Shown: piece by piece, positions 49,863 to 59,617 of the stretch | Numbering within the stretch: the stretch's first letter is position 1 | Layout of the letters: each line of letters begins with the position of its first letter | Source of the DNA: Yersinia hibernica | GTDB taxonomy: Bacteria; Pseudomonadota; Gammaproteobacteria; Enterobacterales; Enterobacteriaceae | Assembly: GCF_004124235.1 (NCBI RefSeq) | Contig: NZ_CP032487.1 | Coordinates: forward strand, 3,658,001 to 3,722,000 | Reading direction: 5' to 3' | DNA length: 64,000 nucleotides | Made by a program: the position numbers and the translations under genes | Notes under the pieces: generated by a model | Told to the model about the DNA's origin: nothing | Database searches by the model: none | The model's input: the letters and a program-made list of their open reading frames with translations, nothing else

Positions 49863-50344
49863 ACACACACCTCGCATCGAAATATTATCGCGTTTTTTCG
49901 AAGTATGCGCCGTTACTTAAAAGACTAAAAGTCTTTTAAGTAACATCTTTCTAGAAGAAAGCATAGAAATAAAAATATATTAATCAATTAGATAGTTCAT
50001 TTTTATAGTTCACGAAGATACCATTACAGTTCATAAAGTACTGCTTTTTATAAATTGAGTATGATTCTACGGTAACTTGCCGGGGTATATTGCATCAGCT
50101 TCGAAGGTAGTGCGGAAACCCTTCATGAGGCAGCACCCTCTCTATGTGCGGATCTTTCCTTGAGCACAATCACAAACACATTTGTAATGGCATTGCACAC
50201 ATGGCAAAAAAACAATCTTCCTTTAGAAGGTTGCATCTGGATGATGAGAAATTGACGCCTCTATCTCATTCTGATTTGAAAATGCTTTTAAAAATTCATA
50301 AAACCATTACTATCAATAGGTTATTGAACAAACTTGGTGGTGTT
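49863..50344. other. Divergent spacer between the small-peptide operon and the gajA-like gene
   Basis: This 482-bp region holds the palindrome at 49912-49944 and AT-rich DNA. From 50144 onward an open frame leads into the gajA-like gene. It could add 67 residues to that protein (including an in-frame Met at 50201), but it lacks a clear ribosome-binding site. The promoters of both divergent units should lie here. Confidence 0.4.
49912..49944. promoter_or_regulatory. Perfect 14-bp inverted repeat with 5-nt spacer
   Basis: GTTACTTAAAAGAC and its exact reverse complement flank TAAAA. It lies 50 bp upstream of the small-peptide start. The lack of GC pairs and of a T-run makes it a poor terminator, so an operator for a dimeric DNA-binding protein, perhaps the winged-helix product, is more likely. 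Confidence 0.55.
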
Positions 50345-52174
50345 ATGTACCTGAAAATTTTGAAAGTATGGAATTTCCGAAAGTATGGCTCTTCGGAGGA
50401 GATTGATCTAAACAAACCAAATTTATGTTTGCACCTTAAAAAAGGCCTTAATGTTTTAATAGGTGAAAATGACTCAGGGAAGACAGCGATAATAGATGCT
50501 ATTAAACTGGTTTTAAAAACACATAGTTTTGAATGGATCAAAGTTGACGAAAATGACTTTTATAAAAATACAGACCGACTTAGAATTGAATTAGTTTTTG
50601 ACGACATGGAAAAAGAAGCCCATCATTTTAATGAATGGGTAGAATACCATCGTGACGGCGATAAGATACATCCTTCTTTGACGTTATCTTACGAAGTATA
50701 TAAAAAGAATGGAAGGATAATACAATCAGATATAAATGCGGGAAGTTACAACCAAGGGAAAGCACTTAAAGCTGAAGCAAGAGAGTATTTAAAAACAACA
50801 TATTTAAAACCACTTCGCGATGCTAACTTTGATTTAACTCCTAAACAAAACTCTAGACTATCACAAATACTTAAAACTCATGCAGCCTTTAATAACAAGG
50901 ACAAAAACCATAGACTCCTTGATCTTTTTATAGAGTTCAACACTAACGTATCTCTTTATTTTGAAGGGAAAGATTCTCAAGGTAATATCATTCCAGATGA
51001 CAGCAAAGGTAAGGAATTAAAAGATAAAATTGAGGGGTTCGCCAGGGATTTTATTGATGAATCTATATCGACTAATTTTGAAGTAACCCCAGCCAACATC
51101 AAATCGATTTTAGAAAAGTTAGCTCTGAAGATACAAGATGGCATTAACCCTGGCCTTGGGACATTAAACAAATTATTTATGGCTGCAGAGTTACTTCATT
51201 TAGAGGAGAGTGATTGGTCTGGATTAAAACTATGTTTAATTGAAGAACTAGAAGCACACTTACATCCCCAAGCTCAAATGAAAGTTATTGAATCATTACA
51301 AAAACATAATGACATACAAATATTAATTACATCACACAGTCCAAATCTCACATCTAAAGTTCACTTAGAAAACTTAATTCTTTGCCATTCTGGAAATGTT
51401 TTCCCTTTAGGGAAAGAGTATACAAAGCTAGATGTAGAAAATGGAGATTACCTGTATTTAGAGCGTTTTCTTGATGTCACAAAATCAAATTTATTCTTTG
51501 CCAAAGGGATATTAATGGTGGAAGGTTGGTCTGAAGAAATCCTCTTGCCAGCGATAGCAAAACTTCTAAAAAAACAAGGGGTAATTACGAAAGATTTTAC
51601 TGATGCGGGCATAGCTGTTGTCAATGTTGCCAGCGCAGAATTCATACGTTTTAGTAAGATATTCATTAGGAATAAGGAACCGCTGATTCCAATACCCGTT
51701 GCAATAATCACAGATGTTGATGTTCGAGCCTTCGAAAGAAAAGTAATTAATGAGGATAAAGAAGATAAAGCAAAAAAAAATGAATATGATTATATAAAAA
51801 TAGATGAGAAAATAATTGAAGAAGAATCAACAAGGAAAGTAATTGAAAAAGAGAATGAGTTCAATAGTCAAAATGTCAGAGTATTTGTAACAAAGCACTG
51901 GACTTTAGAATACAGTCTCCTAAAATCTCCAATTTTAGGCGAATACTCAAAAAAAGTCCTTTGCGATATGCACAAAAATATCAACAAAGATGATATTGAA
52001 AAAGAATTAGCAATAAAATTATTCAATAAAAGCCTATGTAAGACAGACTTTGCATATAAACTAGCTCAAATAATTGATCCATCCTCTGAAAAACACGATC
52101 ATAGAATAGTCTTACAAGAAGATGACAGATATATCTCTTCGCTGATTGAAGGAGTAAAATATGTCTGTAATTAA
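50345..52174 (+). CDS. OLD-family ATPase/TOPRIM nuclease, Gabija GajA-like
   Basis: About 609 residues from the ATG at 50345 (MYLKILKVWNFRKYG); an upstream in-frame extension exists. The N-terminal ABC-type ATPase has Walker A GENDSGKT near residue 40, the Walker B region IEELEAHLHPQ near 297 and the His switch ITSHSPNL. The C-terminal TOPRIM nuclease has the catalytic Glu in MVEGWSEE near 394 and the Asp pair in ITDVDVR near 456. This is the class 2 OLD arrangement. In Gabija antiphage systems, GajA-like nucleases pair with a UvrD-like helicase, which is the next gene here with a 14-nt overlap. Codon use and AT content match an acquired island. Confidence 0.85.
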   Translation: MYLKILKVWNFRKYGSSEEIDLNKPNLCLHLKKGLNVLIGENDSGKTAIIDAIKLVLKTHSFEWIKVDENDFYKNTDRLRIELVFDDMEKEAHHFNEWVEYHRDGDKIHPSLTLSYEVYKKNGRIIQSDINAGSYNQGKALKAEAREYLKTTYLKPLRDANFDLTPKQNSRLSQILKTHAAFNNKDKNHRLLDLFIEFNTNVSLYFEGKDSQGNIIPDDSKGKELKDKIEGFARDFIDESISTNFEVTPANIKSILEKLALKIQDGINPGLGTLNKLFMAAELLHLEESDWSGLKLCLIEELEAHLHPQAQMKVIESLQKHNDIQILITSHSPNLTSKVHLENLILCHSGNVFPLGKEYTKLDVENGDYLYLERFLDVTKSNLFFAKGILMVEGWSEEILLPAIAKLLKKQGVITKDFTDAGIAVVNVASAEFIRFSKIFIRNKEPLIPIPVAIITDVDVRAFERKVINEDKEDKAKKNEYDYIKIDEKIIEEESTRKVIEKENEFNSQNVRVFVTKHWTLEYSLLKSPILGEYSKKVLCDMHKNINKDDIEKELAIKLFNKSLCKTDFAYKLAQIIDPSSEKHDHRIVLQEDDRYISSLIEGVKYVCN

Positions 52175-52793
52175 CATAAGTGATAATGATATTTTATATG
52201 CTGAATCCATTCTATTAAAAAATGGAGATCGTTTTGATCAAGAACGTAAAGATTTCATCAAAAATTTGCAAACGATAGATTTACAAGCAGTACCGGGCAG
52301 TGGGAAATCCACAGCGTTACTAGCAAAACTTCTTATACTAGAAAGATATATGCCATTTTCAGATGGCCGGGGTATTCTGGTAATTTCCCATACAAACGCT
52401 GCAATTGATGAACTTAAAAGTAGAATTGGAAAGTATTGTCCAAAACTTTTCACCTATCCTAATTTCATTGGAACTATACAAAGCTTCACAAATACTTATC
52501 TAGCAGGTCATTACCTGAAACTTAGATTTAATACTCAATTAAGAATAGTTGATGATCAACAATTCATTGACTCATTAATTAAATATTACACGAGAATCAA
52601 ATGGGATGACAATTATGGAAAGTTAGCAAAGTTTTTTTACGGTAGAAATATCAAAGAAGCTAAACGACTCGGGAAAATCCTTGGTAATGAAGACAGTAAA
52701 AGTATAAATAAAATATGTGAACTTTTAATTGAAGAAAACATTAAAAAATTACACTTTGACTTTATAGAGAGAAAATTTGGTCGTGCCGCAGAT

Positions 52794-53297
52794 TTAGTGG
52801 TAATGGTTAATTGTCAGATACCATCCGATGATCTTATCGTGCATTTCTTCTGATTTTGAGAAGCAGATAGTCTTGCGGGCTAACCGTTTGAGATGGGTTC
52901 GCAAGTTCAGATTATGTCGCTCTATCCTCTGGGTGTATTTCTTGCTGATAACATGACTGGTTGAGGACAATAAAGTGCGGTATACCGGCCAGGCATCGGT
53001 CATGTAGAAGGCAATGCTAAACTGGCTCAGCAAAACCAGAAGACGCTTTAATGTCAAAGCATTTCGCGGGCCAAATACATGGGCGATAACGCGCTTTCGG
53101 ATGCGGTCATAGGCATAAAACAGCCAGCGTTGATTGCCTTTACAGCGGACATATGACCACTGCTCATCGGCTTCACAGCAGATAACCACCTCTGCGCTAG
53201 GCTCTACGTTTTGCGCTACCTGGTGCGGCGTAAGTTTTTTAGATGACGCAGAACGGTATTGAGGCTTATCCGTAGAACCCGTGCTGTATCGCGGCAT
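52794..53297 (-). CDS. insB: InsB, IS1-family transposase catalytic part (copy 2)
   Basis: Identical in predicted protein to the copy 1 InsB (167 residues). The A6C frameshift motif lies on the minus strand at 53234-53240. Confidence 0.9.
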   Translation of the reverse strand: MPRYSTGSTDKPQYRSASSKKLTPHQVAQNVEPSAEVVICCEADEQWSYVRCKGNQRWLFYAYDRIRKRVIAHVFGPRNALTLKRLLVLLSQFSIAFYMTDAWPVYRTLLSSTSHVISKKYTQRIERHNLNLRTHLKRLARKTICFSKSEEMHDKIIGWYLTINHYH

Positions 53298-53491
53298 CCG
53301 GAGCCGTTCATCGCCATATCAACGATGGCCTGATGGGTTTCGGGTTTAGCTCCGTTGTAGCGATAGCTGAGCTGGAAGGTCTTCAGGCATTGGTTACAGC
53401 GATAGAGCTGCGCCCCTGAGCCGGAGTGGCCGTTTCGGATAACCCCATGAGTTTCAGAACAGCGAGGACAAACCACATCAATCTTTGCCAT
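53216..53491 (-). CDS. insA: InsA, IS1-family DNA-binding regulator (copy 2)
   Basis: Identical in predicted protein to the copy 1 InsA: N-terminal zinc finger, C-terminal helix-turn-helix, 91 residues from the second of two adjacent Met codons. Confidence 0.9.
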   Translation of the reverse strand: MAKIDVVCPRCSETHGVIRNGHSGSGAQLYRCNQCLKTFQLSYRYNGAKPETHQAIVDMAMNGSGCRDTARVLRISLNTVLRHLKNLRRTR

Positions 53492-55077
53492 CAATCATCC
53501 AAAGGGTAAAGAGTACACCAACACTAAGTTTGCGTCACGACCGAAAATTTCAAGTTTCAGGTGAATCAACCATTCTATTAAGTGACGAAAAAAACTTAAA
53601 GTTCAATGGATTAGAAATGTTATTCACTGATACATTCAAAAATGGAATTCTGTCTTACAGATACGCTTATCTCTTCGCCAATGAATTTATCACTACATAT
53701 CCGAAAATAATTGATACCATTGGTAATAGATTTCAATATGCATTTGTAGATGAAATGCAAGATATGGACGCATTACAATATTCTCTTTTAGAGAATTGTC
53801 TTCATAATGGAAAAACAGTTTATCAACGCATAGGTGATAATAACCAAGCAATTTACAACACAGATAATGAAGAAAGTATAAACTGGGTTGGACGCCCCTC
53901 AACCTTAAATATTCAAGGCAGTCATAGACTTAGCTCACCCATTGCAAATGTTGTAAGTAAATTATCCCTTACACATGCCATAGTTATAGGAAATAATAAT
54001 CAATCAAAAATAAAACCAATTATTCTATGTTATCGAAGTAAAGATATTAAAAAAGTCATACCAAAATTCAATGAGCTTTATGATTGTTATTTAAACTCAG
54101 GCCAAATCCCTAAGCTTGATAACCCGCTAAGAGCAAGCATTGCTTGGGTTGCAAAACCAAGGGAAGATGACAAACTATCTCTTGTAAACTTTATAAATAT
54201 AGATAGTTTACCAGAACCAAAATCAAATGACTTAAATACATTGCATGACTATTTCCTTATATTATTAAGAAAAAGTAATGTGACAATAAGCGACATATGT
54301 GATTCATTAATAAATTCAACTCTATTTCTGCTGAAATCATATAGTATCAAAGATGCCAATGGTTATTTTCACACAAAAAAAACATTAATTGAATACATTA
54401 AAAAATTAGACGAAAAACATTATGAAAATTTAAAAAAACTTCTATATAGAGTAGCAAATAAGTTCATTCTGGGTGATGAAGTATATTTTGAAATGTCTAA
54501 AAAAACGATCATCTGGACATTCAAAAAGATTTCTGAAATTGATATTCAAGACGATAATTTCTTTCTGCAAGATGCAAAAAAAATAATAACCGCAACTCCT
54601 ATCATTAAAGAAACACGTACTAAAAAAAATTCAGAACACTATACAGGTACAATTCACTCTGTTAAGGGACAGACACATTCCGCCACATTATACTTAGAAA
54701 CTTATTACAAAAAAAACTATGAATCCTTTGTTCTAAAAGAGTTTTTTGAAGGCAAGAATTGTGTTGATATAACTAACAGCATTAAAGATGAGATTGATAA
54801 AATAGAGATTGAAATCACAAAATTAAAAAACGGACATGGAGAAAAAACAAGAAAAGCAAAAATAAAAACATTGCAAGCAAAAATAGTGTTAATTGAACGT
54901 TACGCAAAAATGATGTATGTAGGATTTTCAAGACCTCAGCACCTATTATGTTTTGCCATAGATGAGTCTAGGTTCAATCAATTAAAAATAGATACTGCAT
55001 TATGGGATGTAATTAATGTATGAGTTTTATTTCTTAATACCCCCCCATGTATTTCATCAAAAAAACACATGTTTAGT

Positions 55078-55095
55078 AGGGCCGATTACGGCCCT
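55078..55095. terminator. GC-rich hairpin after the gajB-like gene
   Basis: Stem AGGGCC/GGCCCT with loop GATTAC lies 55 bp beyond the stop. It lacks a clear T-run, so termination is only possible. The rest of 55024-55257 is AT-rich with no gene seen. Confidence 0.4.
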
Positions 55096-55257
55096 GAGCT
55101 CTTGTAAACGCCCCTTAATCTATTTAAAAACTTAGATTGGAAGTAAAGATAGCTTGTAAAAATAATACACAATTAAAAAACCTCCTTTTATGAATGGTCC
55201 TTAGCCATTGCAATGGTGCGGTACTAGACAAGAAATAGTTATGGGGCACACTTTAAA

Positions 55258-56424
55258 TTATTTTGCTATAAATTCCGCATACCACTGCATCATCTCCCTC
55301 CTACCCTCCAGATATTGAGCATGGTTATACGTTCCACGAATTGAGTTCTTATCGACGTGAGCCAGTTGTAGCTCGATCCAAGCTGAGTTAAATCCCTGCT
55401 CATGCAAAATGGTACTCATCGTGTGGCGGAATCCGTGCCCTGTAACGCGCCCTGCATAGCCGATGCGCCTTACCAACACAGTCAATGCCATATCACTCAT
55501 CGGTTTCTTAGGATTATTACGTCCTGGGAACAGCAACGCTCCTGCTCCCGTCATGGGTTTAAGCTGATTAAGTAGGTCAATTGCCTGGCTTGATAATGGA
55601 ACCAGATGAGGGCGGCGCATTTTCATTCGCTCTGCTGGTACGTTCCAAACCTTCCGCTCAAAATCAAACTCCTGCCACTCCGCTTGCCTCAATTCCCCAG
55701 GCCTTACTCCAGTCAAAATAAGTAATTGCATCGCTATTTTAACAAGTACACTACCTGCGTAGGTGTTCAGAGTTTGAAGAAACTCTGGCAATTCATCCTG
55801 GGTCAAAAATGCATAGTGCTCTTTCTCATGGGGAGCTACGGCGCTGGCTAGATCAGGTGCTGGATTGTACTCAGCTCTGCCAGTCACAACGGCATACTTC
55901 CAGACCTCTCCACAACGCTGGCGAACCTTACGGACCTTCTCAGTTGCTCCTCGAGCTTCTATCTTTGAAAGAACAGCAAGCAACTCCATCGGTTTGATAC
56001 CTTTGATTGGTCGGTGGCCGATATAAGGAAATACATCCTTTTCAAAGGTTCTCAGCATTTCTTCGCGGTAGGAGACAGACCAGCGGTCATAGCGACGCTG
56101 ATACCACTCCCGCGTGATAGCCTCAAATGAGTTTTCTGCGTCTTGTTGACGACTAAGTTTCTCAATTTTTCGTTCAAGAGAAGGATCGTTACCTGCGGCT
56201 AATGTCCTTTTAGCATCCTCACGCTTACTTCTGGCTTCAGCTAAAGAAACATCGGGGTAAACACCTATAGCGAGGAGTTTCTCTTTACCTAACGAGCGAT
56301 ATTTGAGACGCCAGTATCTTTTACCGTTCGGATTAACCAGTAGGTAAAGACCACCACCATCAGCCAGTTTGTAGGGCTTCTCTTTGGGTTTTGCAGTTTC
56401 AACCTGACGAGCTGTCAGCTTCAT
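55258..56424 (-). CDS. P4-type tyrosine integrase
   Basis: A 388-residue site-specific recombinase of the P4/CP4 group that targets tRNA genes. The N-terminal arm-binding domain (LADGGGLYLLVNPNGKRYW) is followed by the core-binding and catalytic domains. The catalytic residues are visible: Arg in LTGVRPGELR, Lys near MKMRRPH, HGFRH with His and Arg, and Tyr in TYNHAQY. It lies beside the 3' end of tRNA-Gly(CCC), which marks the island edge. It appears intact. Confidence 0.93.
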   Translation of the reverse strand: MKLTARQVETAKPKEKPYKLADGGGLYLLVNPNGKRYWRLKYRSLGKEKLLAIGVYPDVSLAEARSKREDAKRTLAAGNDPSLERKIEKLSRQQDAENSFEAITREWYQRRYDRWSVSYREEMLRTFEKDVFPYIGHRPIKGIKPMELLAVLSKIEARGATEKVRKVRQRCGEVWKYAVVTGRAEYNPAPDLASAVAPHEKEHYAFLTQDELPEFLQTLNTYAGSVLVKIAMQLLILTGVRPGELRQAEWQEFDFERKVWNVPAERMKMRRPHLVPLSSQAIDLLNQLKPMTGAGALLFPGRNNPKKPMSDMALTVLVRRIGYAGRVTGHGFRHTMSTILHEQGFNSAWIELQLAHVDKNSIRGTYNHAQYLEGRREMMQWYAEFIAK

Positions 56425-56425
56425 T

Positions 56426-56474
56426 GGGGGTACCTCTCAGCAGGGGGTACAATTATACCCCCATCCATACCCCC
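56426..56474. repeat. Four GGGGGTA motifs upstream of the integrase
   Basis: GGGGGTAC occurs at 56426-56433 and 56443-56450, and the inverse TACCCCC at 56456-56462 and 56468-56474. They lie directly before the integrase start, where arm-type recombinase sites or an autoregulatory operator are expected. A related TACCCCC is at 55038-55044. Confidence 0.45.
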
Positions 56475-56588
56475 ACATTGAGCTTGACCCTGGGGGAGTA
56501 CAATTGAGTTCAATAGACTAATAGAATGCTATAACTGCTGATTTATCAAGGAAAAGTTGAGTTTGGTAGACTTCAGGGGAGTTGAGTT

Positions 56589-56662
56589 TGGAGCGGGCGA
56601 AGGGAATCGAACCCTCGTATAGAGCTTGGGAAGCTCTCGTTCTACCATTGAACTACACCCGC
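56589..56662 (-). tRNA. glyU: tRNA-Gly (anticodon CCC)
   Basis: A complete 74-nt cloverleaf read on the minus strand. It has acceptor stem GCGGGTG/CGCCCGC, D-arm, and anticodon stem AGAGC/GCTCT around loop TTCCCAA (anticodon CCC). The T-arm contains TTCGATT, and TCCA is encoded at the 3' end. The gene is complete, so integration restored its 3' end. In E. coli the equivalent glyU is a known island site. Confidence 0.95.
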
Positions 56663-56782
56663 TTCGGTGTGCGGTTTGCATTATAACCGGTTCTTTGGCG
56701 TGGGCAAGCGAAGATCTAATCTAACCGCCGGTATTTTAAGCGATTAGATTAAACAAAGTATAATCACTGCTATTTTTACCAA

Positions 56783-56805
56783 TAAAAAGGGCGCCGGAGC
56801 GCCCT
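56783..56805 (-). terminator. Rho-independent terminator after lysS
   Basis: Stem AGGGCGC/GCGCCCT with loop CGGA (56788-56805) is followed on the minus strand by TTTTTATT. It serves the prfB-lysS transcript. Confidence 0.85.
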
Positions 56806-56832
56806 AATAGATTCACTGTTGGCCGGAGTCTC

Positions 56833-58350
56833 TTATTTTACCGGACGCATTGCCGGGAACAGAATAACATCACGAATTGTATGACTATTAGTAAACAGCA
56901 TCACCATACGATCGATACCAATGCCCAGACCTGCTGTTGGCGGCAAACCATGCTCCAGCGCAGTAACATAGTCCTCGTCGTAGAACATGGCTTCGTCATC
57001 GCCAGCTTCTTTAGCACTAACTTGATCAGCAAAACGCTGTGCTTGATCTTCAGCATCATTCAGCTCAGAGAAACCGTTACCAATCTCACGGCCACCAATA
57101 AAGAACTCGAAGCGGTCAGTGATAAACGGATTATCATCATTACGACGTGCCAGCGGAGAAACCTCAGCCGGATATTCAGTGATGAAAGTTGGCTGAATCA
57201 AATGGCTCTCGGCGGTCTCTTCGAAGATCTCGCATTGAACACGGCCCAAGCCCCAGCTCTTCTCAACCTTAACACCCAATGACTCGGCAATCGCCACCGC
57301 TTTGTCCATATCGTCTAAGTCAGCCACATTAGTTTCTGGGCGATATTTGCAAATGGCTTCTTTCATGGTCAATTTGGTAAACGGTTTACCAAAATCGAAG
57401 GTCTGATCGCCATACTGCACCACACTGCTACCCAATACTTTCTCAGTTAGAGTACGGAATAACTCTTCAGTCAATGCAATCAGGTCTTTGTAATCCGCAT
57501 AAGCCATATAGAGTTCCATCATAGTGAACTCTGGGTTGTGACGCGGTGAAACCCCTTCATTACGGAAGTTACGGTTGATTTCGAACACACGTTCAAAACC
57601 ACCAACAACCAAACGTTTCAGATACAATTCCGGCGCGATACGCAGATACATATCAATATCCAGCGCATTATGATGAGTCACAAATGGACGCGCTGAAGCA
57701 CCACCAGGAATCACTTGCATCATAGGCGTTTCGACTTCCATGAAGCCTTTTTCCACCATGAAACTGCGAATACCTGACATTACTTGCGAACGAACTTTAA
57801 ACGTATTGCGGGATTCGTCGTTAGCAATTAAATCCAGATAACGTTGGCGATAACGCGTTTCCTGATCAGCCAAACCGTGGAATTTATCCGGCAGCGGGCG
57901 CAGTGCTTTGGTCAACAAACGCAATTCACTACAGTGAATCGACAGCTCGCCAGTTTTGGTTTTGAACAGCTTACCGCGCGCACCCAGGATATCGCCCAGA
58001 TCCCATTTTTTAAATTCTTCGTTATAAACGCCTTCCGGTAGGTCATCACGGGAAACATATAACTGAATGCGGCCACCAACATCTTGCAACGTCACAAAAG
58101 ATGCTTTGCCCATGATACGGCGAGTCATCATACGGCCAGCAACAGTCACTTCAATATCCAGCGCTTCTAATTCTTCATTCTCTTTGCTGTCATACTCAGC
58201 ATGCAGCTGGTCAGAGAGATGCTCACGGCGGAAATCATTAGGGAAAGCAATCCCTTTATCCCGCAGCGCAGCTAATTTTTCCCGACGAGCTTGTAACTCA
58301 CTATTGAGTTCTTGCGCTTGCTCAGCGACTTGTGGTTTTTGCTCTGACAT
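56833..58350 (-). CDS. lysS: Lysyl-tRNA synthetase
   Basis: A class II synthetase that charges tRNA-Lys. The 505-residue length equals E. coli LysS. The N-terminal anticodon-binding OB-fold is followed by the catalytic core, with motif 2 [21 protein letters not shown] and motif 3 [11 protein letters not shown]. It lies 9 bp after prfB on the same strand, the conserved prfB-lysS operon. Confidence 0.97.
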   Translation of the reverse strand: MSEQKPQVAEQAQELNSELQARREKLAALRDKGIAFPNDFRREHLSDQLHAEYDSKENEELEALDIEVTVAGRMMTRRIMGKASFVTLQDVGGRIQLYVSRDDLPEGVYNEEFKKWDLGDILGARGKLFKTKTGELSIHCSELRLLTKALRPLPDKFHGLADQETRYRQRYLDLIANDESRNTFKVRSQVMSGIRSFMVEKGFMEVETPMMQVIPGGASARPFVTHHNALDIDMYLRIAPELYLKRLVVGGFERVFEINRNFRNEGVSPRHNPEFTMMELYMAYADYKDLIALTEELFRTLTEKVLGSSVVQYGDQTFDFGKPFTKLTMKEAICKYRPETNVADLDDMDKAVAIAESLGVKVEKSWGLGRVQCEIFEETAESHLIQPTFITEYPAEVSPLARRNDDNPFITDRFEFFIGGREIGNGFSELNDAEDQAQRFADQVSAKEAGDDEAMFYDEDYVTALEHGLPPTAGLGIGIDRMVMLFTNSHTIRDVILFPAMRPVK

Positions 58351-58359
58351 CTCAGTTCC

Positions 58360-59458
58360 TCATAGCCCGGCTTTCAAACTTGCTTCAATGAATTTGTCCA
58401 GATCACCGTCCAGTACCGCTTGCGTGTTGCGTGTTTCCACACCGGTACGCAAGTCTTTGATACGAGAGTCATCCAGTACATAAGAACGGATCTGGCTACC
58501 CCAACCAATGTCAGATTTATTGTCTTCTAGCACCTGTTTATCAGCATTTTTCTTTTGCATCTCAAACTCATACAGCTTCGCCTTCAGCTGTTTCATGGCT
58601 TGATCTTTGTTTTTATGCTGAGAACGGTCGTTCTGGCACTGAGTTACGATATTGGTCGGAATATGGGTAATTCGCACCGCAGATTCCGTTTTGTTGACGT
58701 GCTGACCACCGGCACCGGAGGCGCGGTAAACGTCAATACGCAAGTCAGCCGGGTTGATTTCGATATCAATATCGTCGTCAACTTCTGGATAGACAAAGGC
58801 AGAACTGAATGAAGTGTGACGACGCCCACCGGAGTCAAACGGGCTTTTACGTACCAGGCGATGCACGCCAGTTTCAGTACGTAACCAGCCAAACGCATAA
58901 TCGCCGATGATCTTAATGGTGGCTGACTTTAAACCCGCGACATCGCCATCAGATTCTTCAATAATTTCGGTTTTGAAACCTTTCGCTTCAGCCCAACGCA
59001 GATACATGCGCAGCAACATGCTGGCCCAGTCCTGAGCTTCAGTGCCACCAGAACCCGCTTGCAGATCCAGATAACAGTTGGCGCTATCATATTCACCAGA
59101 GAACATCCGGCGGAATTCAAGTTGACCCAGCTTGCCATCAAGGACATCTAATTCGGCAACAGCTTCATTAAATGTCTCTTCATCGTCAGCTTCGATAGCC
59201 AACTCCAGCAAACCAGTCACGTCTTCCATGCCTTGATCCAGCTGATCAATAGTGGTGACAATCTCTTCCAGCGCAGAACGTTCTTTACCCAGAGCTTGAG
59301 CGCGCTCAGGTTCATTCCAGACGTCGGGCTGTTCCAGCTCGGCGTTTACTTCTTCCAGTCGCTCTTTCTTGGCATCATAGTCAAAGATACCCCCTGAGAA
59401 CGGCGGTCCGATCAGACAGGTCCTGAATTCGGTTTTTTACCGGGTTTATTTCAAACAT
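58360..59458 (-). CDS. prfB: Peptide chain release factor 2, with programmed +1 frameshift
   Basis: RF2 releases peptides at UGA and UAA stops. The gene starts at the ATG at 59458, reads 25 codons ([16 protein letters not shown]...) to CTT, and meets an in-frame TGA at 59381-59383. A +1 shift at CTTTGAC, preceded by an internal Shine-Dalgarno AGGGGG, continues with [12 protein letters not shown]. The full product is 365 residues, as in E. coli. The GGQ motif ([10 protein letters not shown]) is present. The frameshift autoregulates RF2 levels. Confidence 0.97.
59380..59386 (-). promoter_or_regulatory. prfB +1 frameshift site CTTTGAC
   Basis: The slippery CTT with TGA stop and following C is read on the minus strand. 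AGGGGG lies just upstream at the spacing known for RF2 autoregulation. Confidence 0.92.
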
Positions 59459-59617
59459 GGTTTAAAGTCTTACGTTAAGTCGTAGATGACGGAATGTCAT
59501 TAGAACCGATAATTCTAACGGATCTGTACGACGGTTTATAGCAAGTTGACTGTATTTATAGCGCTATCTCGACGAATAGCGCTATAAGCCGCATTTAACC
59601 TGATACCAATTTATAGA

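Larger units (their letters stand above)
52779..53542 (-). mobile_element. IS1-family element, copy 2, inserted in the gajB-like gene
   Basis: This 764-bp element appears identical to copy 1 and has the same orientation. It is flanked by perfect 8-bp direct repeats GAAAATTT (52771-52778 and 53543-53550), the target duplication of a simple insertion. The intact duplication and identical transposase genes suggest a recent event. The two copies are direct repeats about 10.3 kb apart. Confidence 0.95.
52161..55023 (+). pseudogene. UvrD-like helicase, Gabija GajB-like, split by IS1-family copy 2
   Basis: A superfamily 1A helicase gene interrupted at 52778. The ATG at 52161 has GAAGGAG upstream and lies inside the gajA-like 3' end. 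Joining 52161-52778 to 53551-55023 restores one frame of about 696 codons with all helicase motifs: Walker A AVPGSGKST near 43-51, motif II VDEMQD near 272-277, GDNNQAIY, the motif TIHSVKGQTH near 572, and VGFSRPQH near 661. It is longer than the prototype GajB (about 494). As it stands, the first piece stops inside the IS, so no full helicase can be made. Confidence 0.88.

Noticed and set aside
49945..50143. Plasmid-like replication origin next to the winged-helix gene
   Set aside because: The DNA is AT-rich, but I see no iterons or DnaA boxes, so an origin cannot be supported.
42491..53542. A composite transposon made of two IS1 copies carrying the ars operon
   Set aside because: The outer flanks do not share a duplication (ATTTGTTTG versus GAAAATTT), and copy 2 has its own complete duplication, so it inserted alone.
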